Assembly (NCBI RefSeq): GCF_001422365.1
Contig: NZ_LMMT01000007.1
Location: 96,542 to 160,541, forward strand
Origin: Pseudorhodoferax sp. Leaf265
Lineage (GTDB): Bacteria; Pseudomonadota; Gammaproteobacteria; Burkholderiales; Burkholderiaceae_C
Direction of reading: 5' to 3'
DNA length: 64,000 bases
Of the stretch, positions 1-11,550 are shown in pieces; position 1 is the first letter of the stretch; each line of letters opens with the position of its first letter. The translations under genes were made by a program, and so were the position numbers. The notes below the pieces were generated by a model. It was given only the letters and a program-made list of their open reading frames with translations, had not been told where the DNA came from and ran no database searches.

Positions 1-509
1 TCGACATCGTTCATGCGCCTGAAGACGGCGTCGTCCAGCCCGTCCAGGCTCACGGTCACGCGGTTCAGGCCAGCAGCCTTCAGGCTGGCGGCCTTGCGCG
101 CGAGCAGGGAGCCATTGGTCGTGAGGGTCAGGTCGAGCGGCTCGCCATCCGGCGTGCGCAGCGCGGCCAACTGCTCGACCAGCACCTCGATGTTCTTGCG
201 CAGCAGTGGCTCGCCACCGGTCAGCCGGATCTTGCGCACGCCCTGGGCGACGAACAGCCGCGCCAGCCGAGCGATCTCCTCGAAGCTCAGCAGCGCGCTG
301 TGCGGCAGGTAGGGGTAGTCCTTGCCGAAGACTTTCTTGGGCATGCAGTAGCTGCAGCGGAAGTTGCAGCGGTCGGTCACGCTGATGCGCAGGTCGCGCA
401 GCGGGCGCTGCAGCTGGTCGTACAGCGTGCCGCCATCCTCGCCCACGGCGTACAGCGGCACCGGCAGGGGTGCAGCCTGGGCAACGAGGGGAATGACGCG
501 GTGGACCAT
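1..509 (-). CDS. moaA: GTP 3',8-cyclase MoaA (5' part, runs off the window)
   Basis: Radical SAM enzyme that starts molybdenum cofactor synthesis by converting GTP to 3',8-cyclo-GTP. The first 169 codons are present; the C-terminal [4Fe-4S] cluster and GTP-binding part lie beyond base 1. The SAM-cluster motif CNFRCSYC places the three cysteines at residues 48, 52 and 55 (C-x3-C-x2-C), and the SAM-contacting GGEP follows at 98-101. The ATG at 509 gives the N-terminal extension usual in proteobacterial MoaA. It is divergent from the sodA unit, and the Fur box lies about 55 bp upstream of its start, so iron control of moaA is possible but only inferred. Confidence 0.93.
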   Translation of the reverse strand, partial: MVHRVIPLVAQAAPLPVPLYAVGEDGGTLYDQLQRPLRDLRISVTDRCNFRCSYCMPKKVFGKDYPYLPHSALLSFEEIARLARLFVAQGVRKIRLTGGEPLLRKNIEVLVEQLAALRTPDGEPLDLTLTTNGSLLARKAASLKAAGLNRVTVSLDGLDDAVFRRMNDV

Positions 510-564
510 CGCGGGATTGTGCCGCAGGGCCTGGGGAAATTCGCTGGCGTGTGGACAATGGTAT

Positions 565-579
565 TGAGAGTTATTATCA
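565..579. promoter_or_regulatory. Fur box
   Basis: TGAGAGT-T-ATTATCA matches the 7-1-7 Fur consensus TGATAATnATTATCA at 12 of 14 arm positions, with a perfect right arm. It lies in the moaA/sodA-unit intergenic region, about 65 bp before the first ORF of the sodA unit. Iron-loaded Fur would be expected to repress here. A MnSOD gene under Fur is a known pattern: Mn enzyme is made when iron is scarce. No other copy was noticed in the window. Confidence 0.75.
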
Positions 580-644
580 TCTGACCGCCCGAATACGCAC
601 ACGCAAGTCCACGCAAAGGGCGCACCCCAGATGGAGGCATGCGC

Positions 645-1115
645 GTGGATCTCGAACCCCTCACTTCCCGAACGACCGGCGGCGATCTGCTGTCGCCGTG
701 GCAGTCCGTCATGTCGCGCGGCACCGCTGCGGCCCGGCAAGGCCATGTGCTGCTGGCGCTGGCCAACTTCCAGGAGGCCCTGGGCATTGCGCGCGCGCTG
801 CTGGCCGTGTCGGGCCAGCGCAGCGACGACTGCGTGGCCGCGCTGGTCGTCTCGCACCACAACCTGGCCGAAGTGCAGCTTGACGCCGGCGGCGACGACC
901 TGGCCGCCGCCCACCTGGCGCTGGCGCACGAAACCCTGATGCACCTGCTGTGCGACCCGGCCACCGACGGTGCGCTTCGGCAGGCGGCACTGCGCCACAG
1001 CCGCGAGACCCATGCGGCACTGCTGCTGTACCTCGAAGCCCATGGCCCCCATCCCGCGATCGCGCGCGCACTGCGCGCTGGCTGCCTGGGCGTGGCGCTC
1101 GGCCCCCTGCATTGA
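645..1115 (+). CDS. Uncharacterised protein upstream of sodA (OrfX-like position)
   Basis: About 156 residues, mostly helical and alanine-rich, without signal peptide or membrane segment. The repeated Ala/Leu/His pattern suggests a helical-hairpin (TPR-like) fold, but no family is recognised with certainty. Start choice: GGAGG at 633-637 sits 7 nt before a GTG at 645 but only 1 nt before the in-frame ATG at 639, so GTG 645 is preferred. It lies directly downstream of the Fur box and 48 bp upstream of sodA. Pseudomonas aeruginosa has a Fur-controlled fumC-orfX-sodA operon; this gene occupies the orfX position, but homology was not tested. Confidence 0.7.
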   Translation: MDLEPLTSRTTGGDLLSPWQSVMSRGTAAARQGHVLLALANFQEALGIARALLAVSGQRSDDCVAALVVSHHNLAEVQLDAGGDDLAAAHLALAHETLMHLLCDPATDGALRQAALRHSRETHAALLLYLEAHGPHPAIARALRAGCLGVALGPLH

Positions 1116-1163
1116 GGCAGGGACGGCCCGCCGATTTCCTTCCCAATCCACAGGACAACACCC

Positions 1164-1793
1164 ATGCCCTACACCTTGCCGGCCCTGCCGTACGCCTACA
1201 CCGCGCTCGAACCCCACATCGATGCGCAGACCATGGAAATCCACCACAGCAAGCACCACCAGACCTACATCACGAACCTGAACAACGCGGTGCAGGGTAC
1301 GGAATGGGCTGATGTGCCGATCGATGCGCTGGTCGCCAATGCCGCCAAGCTGCCCGAGAACCTGCAGACCGTGGTGCGCAACAACGGCGGCGGCCATGCC
1401 AACCACAGCCTGTTCTGGACCGTGATGTCGCCCCAGGGCGGCGGCGAGCCCACGGGCGAACTGGCGCAGGCGATCCAGGCCGACCTGGGCGGCTTCGCGA
1501 ACTTCAAGGACGCCTTCACGCGCGCTGCGCTGACACGCTTTGGCAGCGGTTGGGCCTGGCTCAGCGTGGCGCCGGACGGCAAGCTGGTCGTCGAAAGCAG
1601 CGCCAACCAGGACAGCCCGCTGATGGCCGGCTGGCTGTCGGGCAACACGCCGATCCTGGGGCTGGACGTCTGGGAGCATGCCTATTACCTGAAGTACCAG
1701 AACCGCCGCCCGGAGTACGTCCAGGCGTTCTTCAATGTGGTGGACTGGACCGAGGTGTCCGGCCGCTTTGCAGCCGCCCGCCGGCCGCGCTGA
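1164..1793 (+). CDS. sodA: Superoxide dismutase, Mn type
   Basis: Dismutates superoxide to oxygen and hydrogen peroxide in the cytoplasm. The 209 residues hold all four metal ligands: His27, His81 (NHSLFW), Asp168 and His172 (DVWEHAYY). Two features favour manganese over iron: the Gly-rich GGGHANH segment before His81, and Gln149 in ANQDSPL (FeSOD carries its active-site Gln in the earlier helix and has Ala/Gly here). It is second in the Fur-box unit, 48 bp after the upstream ORF and 19 bp before the ZIP transporter, consistent with iron-sparing replacement of an FeSOD encoded elsewhere. Confidence 0.93.
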   Translation: MPYTLPALPYAYTALEPHIDAQTMEIHHSKHHQTYITNLNNAVQGTEWADVPIDALVANAAKLPENLQTVVRNNGGGHANHSLFWTVMSPQGGGEPTGELAQAIQADLGGFANFKDAFTRAALTRFGSGWAWLSVAPDGKLVVESSANQDSPLMAGWLSGNTPILGLDVWEHAYYLKYQNRRPEYVQAFFNVVDWTEVSGRFAAARRPR

Positions 1794-1812
1794 TCCCTTG
1801 AAAAGAAAGCCG

Positions 1813-2715
1813 ATGCACGACACGCAGTCTTCCGGTCTGATCACCTTCGGCACGCTGCGTCCGCGCAAGCTGCTAGGCTGGGCCATTCTTCTCGCAGGGC
1901 TGGCCTTGCCCTTCGTGCATCTGCTCCAGCGCATCCTGGCCGACCCGGTGCTGACCGCGGCGCTGCAGGCCGGCTCGGTGGCCGCGCTGGCCACGGCCCT
2001 GGGCACGGTGCCTGTGCTGCTGTCACAGCGCCTGTCCGACCGCGCGCAGGACACCTTGTTCGGCTTCGGTGCGGGCGTCATGCTGGCGGCCTGCGCGTTC
2101 TCTCTGATCATTCCGGGCCTGGCCGCCGCGAACGCGGGCGGTGCCGGGCCCTGGCGTTCGGGCATGACCGTGGGCGCGGCCATCCTGCTCGGCGGCATCG
2201 TGCTGCTGGCGCTGGAGCGCTGGCTGCCGCACGAACACTTCATCAAGGGCAAGGAAGGGCCCGAGGCGCGCACGCTCAAGCGCACCTGGCTGTTCGTGTT
2301 CGCGATCGCCCTGCACAACCTGCCCGAGGGGCTGGCGATCGGCGTGGGCTTTGCCGGCACCGACCCGATGCGGGCCGGCGCACTGGCCACCGGCATCGCG
2401 ATCCAGGACGTGCCCGAGGGCCTGGTGGTCGCCGTGGCGCTTCTGGCGGCGGGCTACCGGCGCAGTGTCGCCGTGGGCCTGGGGATGGCGTCCGGCCTGA
2501 TCGAGCCGGTGGGTGCCGTCATCGGCGCGGCCGTCATCAGCTACTCGGCAGCGCTGCTGCCCTGGGGCTTGGGTTTCGCGGCCGGCGCGATGCTGTTCGT
2601 GATCAGCCACGAGATCATTCCCGAGTCGCACCGCAAGGGCCACGAGGCCTGGGCCACGGGCGGGCTCATGCTGGGCTTCGTGCTCATGATGCTGCTCGAC
2701 ACCGCGCTGGGCTGA
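1813..2715 (+). CDS. ZIP-family divalent metal transporter
   Basis: Inner-membrane importer of a divalent cation (Zn, Mn or Fe) of the ZIP family, 300 residues with about eight hydrophobic segments. The metal-site helices are visible: [10 protein letters not shown] from His168 (TM4) and [11 protein letters not shown] near 197-207 (TM5). The ATG at 1813 is preferred over an in-frame start inside sodA because it leaves a compact 19-bp spacer. Co-transcription with a MnSOD behind a Fur box suggests supply of manganese, or zinc/iron, under iron limitation. The substrate cannot be read from the sequence. Confidence 0.88.
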   Translation: MHDTQSSGLITFGTLRPRKLLGWAILLAGLALPFVHLLQRILADPVLTAALQAGSVAALATALGTVPVLLSQRLSDRAQDTLFGFGAGVMLAACAFSLIIPGLAAANAGGAGPWRSGMTVGAAILLGGIVLLALERWLPHEHFIKGKEGPEARTLKRTWLFVFAIALHNLPEGLAIGVGFAGTDPMRAGALATGIAIQDVPEGLVVAVALLAAGYRRSVAVGLGMASGLIEPVGAVIGAAVISYSAALLPWGLGFAAGAMLFVISHEIIPESHRKGHEAWATGGLMLGFVLMMLLDTALG

Positions 2716-2721
2716 GCCGCC

Positions 2722-4155
2722 TCAACCGTGGCGCACGGCCACGGTCTTGAGGACCGTGAAGCCGTACAGCGCCTCGAAGCCCTTTTCGCGGCCGTGGCCT
2801 GAGCTCTTGACGCCACCGAAAGGCAGTTCCACGCCACCGCCGGCACCGTAGTTGTTGATGAACACCTGGCCGCTGCGCACGCCGCGTGCCATGCGGAACT
2901 GGCGCGCGCCGTCGCGCGTCCAGACGCCGGCCACGAGGCCGAACTGGGTGGCGTTGGCCAGTTCCAGCGCATGCTCCTCGTCGCGGAAGGCCATGGCGGC
3001 CAGCACCGGGCCGAACACCTCTTCCTGCGCCAGCCGGTGCTGCACCGGCACGTCGCGCAGCAGCGTGGGGGCCTGGTAGTAGCCGGTCTCGGGCGCTTCC
3101 TCCACCACACGGCCCTGGGCCACCACCGGGATGTCGGCCGCATGGGCGTCGGACAGGAAGTCCCAGACACGTTGCTGCTGCGTGGCGCGGATCAGCGGGC
3201 CCACGTCCAGGTCCATCGCGGCAGGTCCGACGCGCAAAGCTTCGAACGCCGGGGCGAGGCGTTCGAGCAAGGGTTCGTAGATGGACTGCTCGACCAGCAG
3301 GCGCGAACCGGCGGAGCAGGTCTGGCCCGCGTTCTGCACGATGGCGTTGACGATGGCGGGGATGGCCTGGTCCAGGTCGGCATCGGCGAACACGATCTGC
3401 GGGCTCTTGCCGCCCAGTTCCAGCGTGACCGGGCAATGCCGCTCGGCGGCGGCCTGCTGGATCAGCGTGCCGACCTTGGGGCTGCCCGTGAAGCTGATGT
3501 GGTCGATGCCGGGATGGCGCGCCAGCGCGTCGCCGACCTCGTGGCCGTAGCCCGTCACGATGTTGATCGCGCCGGCCGGAAAGCCGGCCTCGGCCGCCAG
3601 TTCGGCAACCCGCAGCAGCGACAGGCAGGCATCCTCGGAGGGCTTGACCACGCAGACGTTGCCGGCGGCGAGCGCACCGCCCACGCAGCGGCCGAAGATC
3701 TGCATGGGGTAGTTCCAGGGCACGACGTGGCCGGTCACGCCATGCGGCTCGCGCCAGGTGAAGACGCTGTAGCCGTTCTGGTAGGGAATGGTCTCGCCGT
3801 GCAGCTTGTCGCAGGCACCGGCGTAGAACTCGAAGTAGCGCACCAGCGCGATGGCGTCGGCGCGGGCCTGCTTGGTCGGCTTGCCGCAGTCGCGCTGCTC
3901 CAGCGCGGCGAGTTCCTCGCCATGCTCGGCGATCTTCTCGGCCAGGCGCATGAGCAGCCGGCTGCGCTCGGCCGCCGACAGCTTGGACCAGACGCCGTCG
4001 TAGCACTGGCGCGCAGCGCGCACGGCGGCGTCGATGTCCTGCGCGTTGCTGCGCTGGATCTCCTCGAAGGGCTGGCCGTCCGACGGGTCGATGACCGGGA
4101 TGGTGCGGCCGGACGAGGAGGGGACGAAGGCGTTGGCGATGTAGTTCAGGGGCAT
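2722..4155 (-). CDS. NAD(P)-dependent aldehyde dehydrogenase
   Basis: Cytoplasmic ALDH-superfamily enzyme oxidising an aldehyde to its acid. The 477 residues contain the nucleotide-binding motif FTGSPKVG, the general-base Glu in LELGGKSPQ and the nucleophile Cys280 in NAGQTCSAGS. The C-terminal PFGGVKSSGHGRE segment is typical of the betaine-aldehyde/gamma-aminobutyraldehyde/vanillin-type subgroup. The start MPLNYIANAF is chosen because an upstream in-frame Met would add only a Pro/His-rich tail. It converges on the ZIP gene with a 6-bp gap. The true aldehyde is unknown and the neighbours give no hint. Confidence 0.85.
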   Translation of the reverse strand: MPLNYIANAFVPSSSGRTIPVIDPSDGQPFEEIQRSNAQDIDAAVRAARQCYDGVWSKLSAAERSRLLMRLAEKIAEHGEELAALEQRDCGKPTKQARADAIALVRYFEFYAGACDKLHGETIPYQNGYSVFTWREPHGVTGHVVPWNYPMQIFGRCVGGALAAGNVCVVKPSEDACLSLLRVAELAAEAGFPAGAINIVTGYGHEVGDALARHPGIDHISFTGSPKVGTLIQQAAAERHCPVTLELGGKSPQIVFADADLDQAIPAIVNAIVQNAGQTCSAGSRLLVEQSIYEPLLERLAPAFEALRVGPAAMDLDVGPLIRATQQQRVWDFLSDAHAADIPVVAQGRVVEEAPETGYYQAPTLLRDVPVQHRLAQEEVFGPVLAAMAFRDEEHALELANATQFGLVAGVWTRDGARQFRMARGVRSGQVFINNYGAGGGVELPFGGVKSSGHGREKGFEALYGFTVLKTVAVRHG

Positions 4156-4269
4156 GGCGTCGGAGGTGTGTGGCGGATGCCGCATCCCGGGAGGGGGCAT
4201 CGGGGCCCGGCGGCAGCCAGGCGGCTGGGAATCTTACGGCGGACGCATGGCCCGGGCCGCGCAGGAACG

Positions 4270-4294
4270 AAAAAGCCCGCGCTGCAGGCGGGCT
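4270..4294 (-). terminator. Rho-independent terminator after hppA
   Basis: Read on the minus strand, a 7-bp perfect stem (AGCCCGC / GCGGGCT) with a 7-nt loop is followed directly by TTTTT. It begins about 23 bp past the hppA stop codon and separates hppA from the aldehyde dehydrogenase gene. Confidence 0.85.
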
Positions 4295-4316
4295 CGGAGG
4301 CAACGCGGGCCGCAGG

Positions 4317-6752
<2,436 letters not shown>

Positions 6753-6859
6753 AGAACGTCTCTCCTCACGCTTGTTCTCGTTGCTCGATAGGGCACAACG
6801 CATGCGGTGCCCCCGCTGCGTTGCTTCCTCGTCGTGCTCAGATCTCGTGCGAATGACGA

Positions 6860-6876
6860 TTGGCCAACTGGGCCAA
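6860..6876. promoter_or_regulatory. Inverted repeat in the hppA/ppa divergent promoter region
   Basis: A perfect 6-bp inverted repeat, TTGGCC-AACTG-GGCCAA, is followed by the AT-rich run TATATAAG in otherwise GC-rich DNA. It sits about 115 bp from either start codon in the 238-bp region between the two pyrophosphatase genes. It could be an operator or part of overlapping promoters; there is no direct evidence. Confidence 0.35.
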
Positions 6877-6990
6877 TATATAAGCAAATCTCGCAAACAC
6901 TGTTGCATCGCTGCCTCGACCGCAAGCGTGCCCCCTAAAATCCGGGTTTGTCCCAGGCGTTCCCCATTTCTTAACTGCTCCGAAAGCACC

Positions 6991-7530
6991 ATGTCCCTCG
7001 ACAAAGTCTCCCCCGGCAAGAACATCCCCGATGCGTTCAACGTGGTCATCGAGATTCCGATGAACGCCGATCCGATCAAGTACGAGGTGGACAAGGAGTC
7101 GGGCGCAATCTTCGTGGACCGCTTCATGACGACGGCCATGCACTACCCCAGCAACTACGGCTATGTACCGCAGACGCTCTCCGGCGACGGCGACCCGGTC
7201 GACGTGCTGGTCATCACGCCGTACCCGCTGTTCCCCGGCGTGGTCGTGCCCTGCCGCCCGCTGGGCATCCTGATGATGGAAGACGAAGCCGGCGTGGACG
7301 GCAAGGTGCTGGCCGTGCCGACCGACAAGGTGCTGCCGATCTACACCCACTGGAAGACGGTCCAGGATGTGAACCAGATGCGCCTGAAGGCCATCACGCA
7401 CTTCTTCGAGCACTACAAGGACCTGGAAGCCGGCAAGTGGGTCAAGGTGCTGGGCTGGGAAGGCATCGACGCGGCCAAGAAGGAAGTGCTGGACGGCGTC
7501 GCCAACTACAAGACCAAGACCGGAGCCTGA
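6991..7530 (+). CDS. ppa: Soluble inorganic pyrophosphatase (family I)
   Basis: Cytoplasmic Mg-dependent hydrolase splitting pyrophosphate to phosphate, which pulls biosynthetic reactions forward. 179 residues, the usual length of the bacterial enzyme. The signature [10 protein letters not shown] and the segment YPSNYGYVP carry the metal ligands and the active-site Tyr; KVLGWEG lies in the conserved C-terminal part. The ATG at 6991 gives the normal N-terminus ([11 protein letters not shown]). It is divergent from hppA, so the cell's energy-wasting and energy-conserving pyrophosphatases share one intergenic region. Confidence 0.96.
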   Translation: MSLDKVSPGKNIPDAFNVVIEIPMNADPIKYEVDKESGAIFVDRFMTTAMHYPSNYGYVPQTLSGDGDPVDVLVITPYPLFPGVVVPCRPLGILMMEDEAGVDGKVLAVPTDKVLPIYTHWKTVQDVNQMRLKAITHFFEHYKDLEAGKWVKVLGWEGIDAAKKEVLDGVANYKTKTGA

Positions 7531-7537
7531 TCCGTCC

Positions 7538-8770
7538 ATGGCCTCCGAAGGCATCAGCACCGGCATCGTGCATTCCGACCGCCGCTTTGGCGTCGAACAC
7601 GGTGGCGTACGCAAGCCCATCCACACCTCGACGCAGTACGGCTTCGACCGTGTGGAAGACCTGATCGGCGTATTCCAGGGCACGCTCAAGGGCGCCTACA
7701 ACTACGCGCGCCAGGGCACCCCAACCACGGCCGCGCTGGAATCGCAGATCACGCGGCTGGAGCAGGGTGTGGGCACCGTGTGTTTCGGCACCGGCATGGC
7801 GGCCATCAGCGCGGTGTTCCTGACATTGCTGCGTGCGGGCGACCACCTGGTGGCGAGCCGCTATGTGTTCGGCAACACCAACAGCATCTTCGGGACGCTG
7901 CGCGATCTCGGGATCGAAATCAGCACCGTGGACGCGACCGATGCGGCGGCAGTGGCTGCGGCGGTGCAGCCCAACACGCGCATGGTGTTTGTTGAGACCA
8001 TCGCGAATCCCGGAACGCAGATCGCGGATATGCCCGCCATCGGCAAGTTCTGCGCGCAGCATGGTCTGCTGTTCGTCGTCGACAACACCGTCACCTCGCC
8101 GGCGCTGTTCCGGCCTAGAGACGTGGGCGCCGGCCTCGTCGTGCAGTCGTTGACCAAGACCATTGCCGGCCACGGACAGGCGCTGGGTGGCGCGGTCACC
8201 GACACGGGGCTGTACGACTGGCATGGCTATCCCAACATCTTTGCGGCCTACCGCAAGGGCGACGCGAAGCAGTGGGGCCTGGCGCAGGTGCGCAAGAAGG
8301 GCCTGCGGGACATGGGCGGAAACCTGTCGTCGGAGCACGCGCACCAGATCAGCCTGGGGGCCGAGACGCTCGCGTTGCGTGTGGCGCACACCAGCGCCAC
8401 GGCGCTGGCATTGGCGCGCTACCTGCAGGCGCACTCGTCAGTGGTTGCGGTGCATTACCCGATGCTGGAGACCCATCCGCAGCACGCGCTGGCCAAGCAG
8501 TTGTTCAGTGCGGGCTCGTGGCTGCTGTCGTTCGAGTTGCGCGACACGGCGGCGTGCCTGCAGTTCATCGACCGGCTGCAACTGCCCATCAAGGCAACGG
8601 GCCTGGGCGACACCCGCACCCTGATCATCCCGGTGGCGCCTACCATCTTCTGGGAAGCAGGGGCGGAGGTGCGCGCCGCCATGGGCATTGCCGACGGCCT
8701 GATCCGACTGTCGATCGGCCTGGAAGACCCGGCCGACCTGCTGGCCGACTTCGCGCAGGCGCTGGCTTAG
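7538..8770 (+). CDS. Cystathionine gamma-synthase family PLP enzyme
   Basis: PLP-dependent trans-sulfuration enzyme of the Cys/Met metabolism family, 410 residues. The PLP lysine is Lys207 in SLTKTIAGHG; YNYARQGTPTTAALE near the N-terminus and FGTGMAAISA form the cofactor-phosphate and substrate region. The family includes cystathionine gamma-synthase, O-acyl-homoserine sulfhydrylases and methionine gamma-lyase, and the reaction here cannot be decided by eye. It begins 7 bp after ppa with no terminator between, so co-transcription is possible. Its 3' end overlaps the convergent gene by 4 bp. Confidence 0.87.
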   Translation: MASEGISTGIVHSDRRFGVEHGGVRKPIHTSTQYGFDRVEDLIGVFQGTLKGAYNYARQGTPTTAALESQITRLEQGVGTVCFGTGMAAISAVFLTLLRAGDHLVASRYVFGNTNSIFGTLRDLGIEISTVDATDAAAVAAAVQPNTRMVFVETIANPGTQIADMPAIGKFCAQHGLLFVVDNTVTSPALFRPRDVGAGLVVQSLTKTIAGHGQALGGAVTDTGLYDWHGYPNIFAAYRKGDAKQWGLAQVRKKGLRDMGGNLSSEHAHQISLGAETLALRVAHTSATALALARYLQAHSSVVAVHYPMLETHPQHALAKQLFSAGSWLLSFELRDTAACLQFIDRLQLPIKATGLGDTRTLIIPVAPTIFWEAGAEVRAAMGIADGLIRLSIGLEDPADLLADFAQALA

Positions 8771-9942
8771 CCGTCGGCCTGGCGAAATGGCGTGCGTTGC
8801 GCCAGATCGCTCAGGTACGCGTCCACGCCCTGGCCTTCGCGCTCCAGGAAACGTTCCACCGCTTCCGCGAAGGCCGGGTGCGCGAGCCAGTGCGCGCTGC
8901 TGGTGCGTACCGGCATCAGCGCACGGGCCATCTTGTGCTCACCCTGGGCGCCGCCTTCGAAGCGCTGGTAGCCCTGGGCGATGCACCACTGCAAGGGCTG
9001 GTAGTAGCAGGCCTCGAAATGCAGGCAGTCCACGCGTTCCAATGCACCCCAGTAGCGGCCGTAAGCCACGCCCAGACCGGGCTCCAGCGCGACCAGGCTG
9101 CAGGCGATCGGCGCGCCGTCCCGCTCGGCGGTGAACAGCAGCCAATGCTCGGACATGTCGCGCGCCACGGACCTGAAGAAGCTGCGCGCCAGATAGGGCG
9201 CATTGCCATGCTCCAGATAGGTGCGCTCGTAGCAGCGGTAGAAGAAGTCCCAATCCACCGCGGTGATGGCCTGGCCCTGCGCCCAGCGAAACCGCACGCC
9301 GGCCTCGGCCACCTTGCGCCGCTCCTGGCGGATCTTCTTGCGCTTGTCCTGCGCGAGGCTCGCCAGAAAGGCGTCGAAATCCTCGAACGGCAGCCCGTCG
9401 GCCGCGCAGGCGTTCTGCCAGTGGAACTGGACCTGGTGCCGCAGCATGAGCCCTGCGTCGGCGCAGGCGGACATGTCGGACGCGTTGCCGAACAGCAGAT
9501 GCAGTGAAGACAGTTCTTGCTCTTCGCACCACGCCACGGCTGCGCGCAGCAGCGTCGCCCTGCTGGCCGCGTCGCGCGCCAGCAGCCGTGCACCTGGCAC
9601 GGGTGTGAAGGGTGGGGCGATGACGGCCTTGGGGTAGTAGGACAGGCCATGGCGCTGGTAGGCGTCGGCCCAGGCCCAGTCGAACACATACTCGCCGTAC
9701 GAATGGGTTTTGAGGTACAGCGCGCAGGCGGCCTGCAGTTGGTCCTGGCGCCACAGGCTCAGGATGCGGGGTGTCCACCCAGTGTCGGTCACAGCGCTGC
9801 CGCTGAGCTGCATGGCCTGCAGGTAGGCGTGGCGCATGAACGGGCTGGGGTCCGCCTGCGCCGCCAGCAGGCCGTCCCAGGCGGCAGCGTCGATCTCGGA
9901 GATGTCCGCCACGATGCGGAGGGTGGTGTCGTCGTCTGCCAT
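8767..9942 (-). CDS. COG3146 (DUF482) GNAT/FemAB-like protein
   Basis: 391-residue protein of the uncharacterised 'peptidogalycan biosynthesis' family, predicted to have a pair of GNAT-like folds and possibly to transfer an acyl or aminoacyl group. Recognisable family segments include FMRHAYLQAM near the N-terminus, LASLAQDKRKKIRQERRK in the centre and YQRFEGGAQGEHKMARA near the C-terminus. No signal peptide or membrane span. It converges on the preceding gene with a 4-bp overlap and stands alone on its strand. The biochemical function of the family is not established. Confidence 0.8.
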   Translation of the reverse strand: MADDDTTLRIVADISEIDAAAWDGLLAAQADPSPFMRHAYLQAMQLSGSAVTDTGWTPRILSLWRQDQLQAACALYLKTHSYGEYVFDWAWADAYQRHGLSYYPKAVIAPPFTPVPGARLLARDAASRATLLRAAVAWCEEQELSSLHLLFGNASDMSACADAGLMLRHQVQFHWQNACAADGLPFEDFDAFLASLAQDKRKKIRQERRKVAEAGVRFRWAQGQAITAVDWDFFYRCYERTYLEHGNAPYLARSFFRSVARDMSEHWLLFTAERDGAPIACSLVALEPGLGVAYGRYWGALERVDCLHFEACYYQPLQWCIAQGYQRFEGGAQGEHKMARALMPVRTSSAHWLAHPAFAEAVERFLEREGQGVDAYLSDLAQRTPFRQADG

Positions 9943-10057
9943 GCTGGTTGTGGGTCGAATGATGCCGGCAAGCCGCTACTTGCTGCTGCGTCCGATGCCT
10001 TGGCCCCAATGCGCCAGGCGAATTCGGGCAGCAGACTGCGGGATCGCGGGTGAATGA

Positions 10058-10444
<387 letters not shown>

Positions 10445-10453
10445 GGTCGGTTC

Positions 10454-11038
10454 TCAGATCTGGTCCAGCTGCGGTGCGGGCGCCAGGCCCGCATCGTTGA
10501 CCAGGTTCTTGAGCAGATCCTCTGCATCGCGGCCGATGCGGATCAGGTCCATCTGCCAATCGTTGACGAAGCCTGCGCGCACCGTGGTCTTCAAGAAGCT
10601 CTCCAGCCCGTCGTACAGGCCCTCGATGTTGAGCAGGCCCACGGGCTTGTCGTGGTAGCCCAGTTGGCGCCAGGTCCAGACCTCGAAGAACTCCTCGAAG
10701 GTGCCAATCCCGCCGGGCAGGGCCACAAAGGCATCGGCATGCTCGGCCATCATGCGCTTGCGGTCGTGCATGGTGTCGACCACGTGCAACTCGGTGCAGC
10801 CGCGGTGCGCCCATTCCTTCTCGACAAGAGCCTTGGGGATCACGCCGATGACCTGCCCGCCGGCTGCCAGCGTGGCATCGGCCACCATGCCCATGAGGCC
10901 GTTGTGGCCGCCGCCGTACACGAGTTGCCCGCCGTGCTCGCCGATCCAGCGGCCGACCTGTTGCGCTGCGGCACCGTAGGCAGGATGCGCTCCAGGGCGG
11001 GAGCCGCAGTAGACACAGAGCGAGAACGCTGGCTTCAT
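10454..11038 (-). CDS. LOG-family protein (TIGR00730 Rossmann fold)
   Basis: Cytoplasmic protein of the LONELY GUY family, whose characterised members remove ribose 5-phosphate from cytokinin nucleotides or from AMP. 194 residues with VYGGGHNGLMG in the Rossmann fold and the family signature PGGIGTFEEFFE. The ATG at 11038 overlaps the stop of the RDD gene as ATGA, so it is translationally coupled as the last gene of the leftward operon. A housekeeping nucleotide-salvage role is more likely than cytokinin production, but this is inference. Confidence 0.88.
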   Translation of the reverse strand: MKPAFSLCVYCGSRPGAHPAYGAAAQQVGRWIGEHGGQLVYGGGHNGLMGMVADATLAAGGQVIGVIPKALVEKEWAHRGCTELHVVDTMHDRKRMMAEHADAFVALPGGIGTFEEFFEVWTWRQLGYHDKPVGLLNIEGLYDGLESFLKTTVRAGFVNDWQMDLIRIGRDAEDLLKNLVNDAGLAPAPQLDQI

Positions 11039-11550
11039 CGGGTGTGCGGAAGGGCTGTGACGAGGCGCGTGCCGGCCAGGACGTCGTGCCAGAACTGGGA
11101 TTGGGGGTGGAAGCGGCTGGCGATCGCCCACACCGCAACCCAGCCCAGCAGCAGCACGAAGGATTCGCCGGCCGGCAGCTGAAAGGGCGCGATCAGGACC
11201 AGCGGCGGCAGGAACCACAGCCAGCTCAGCAGATAGCGCACGAAGGCCTTGGTCTGGCTGACGGGACGGCCTGCGCGGTCCACCACGCGGATGTGCCAGG
11301 TCTTCATCGCCAGCGTCTGCCCCTTGGACCAGAACCAGGTGAAGTAGATGCCGAACACCACGAACAGGAAGGCTTGCAGGGCAGTGCGGTTGTCCAGTGC
11401 GTTGCGGGTCTGGCTCAGCGTGCCGAACAGGTAGCCGGCGATGAAAACCAGGCCGAACATCAGCATGCCTTCGTAGAGCCAGCAGGCCATGCGGCGCCAC
11501 AGGCCGGGCGCTTGCAAGGCAGGCGCCATCTTCGGTGTTTCGACCGTCAT
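11035..11550 (-). CDS. RDD-family membrane protein
   Basis: 171-residue inner-membrane protein with about three or four hydrophobic segments. The family's namesake N-terminal Arg/Asp pattern is degenerate: LWRRMACWLYEGMLMF has Glu where Asp is usual. WSKGQTLAMKTWHIRVV is typical of RDD proteins. The function of the family is mostly unknown (some members are implicated in ion exchange). It overlaps both neighbours by 4 bp, marking it as part of the sigma-factor operon. Confidence 0.85.
   Translation of the reverse strand: MTVETPKMAPALQAPGLWRRMACWLYEGMLMFGLVFIAGYLFGTLSQTRNALDNRTALQAFLFVVFGIYFTWFWSKGQTLAMKTWHIRVVDRAGRPVSQTKAFVRYLLSWLWFLPPLVLIAPFQLPAGESFVLLLGWVAVWAIASRFHPQSQFWHDVLAGTRLVTALPHTR

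Noticed and set aside
6753..7139. N-terminal extension of the hppA frame by 129 codons
   Set aside because: It would overlap the ppa coding region on the other strand. The ATG at 6752 has a good ribosome-binding site and gives the normal H+-PPase N-terminus.
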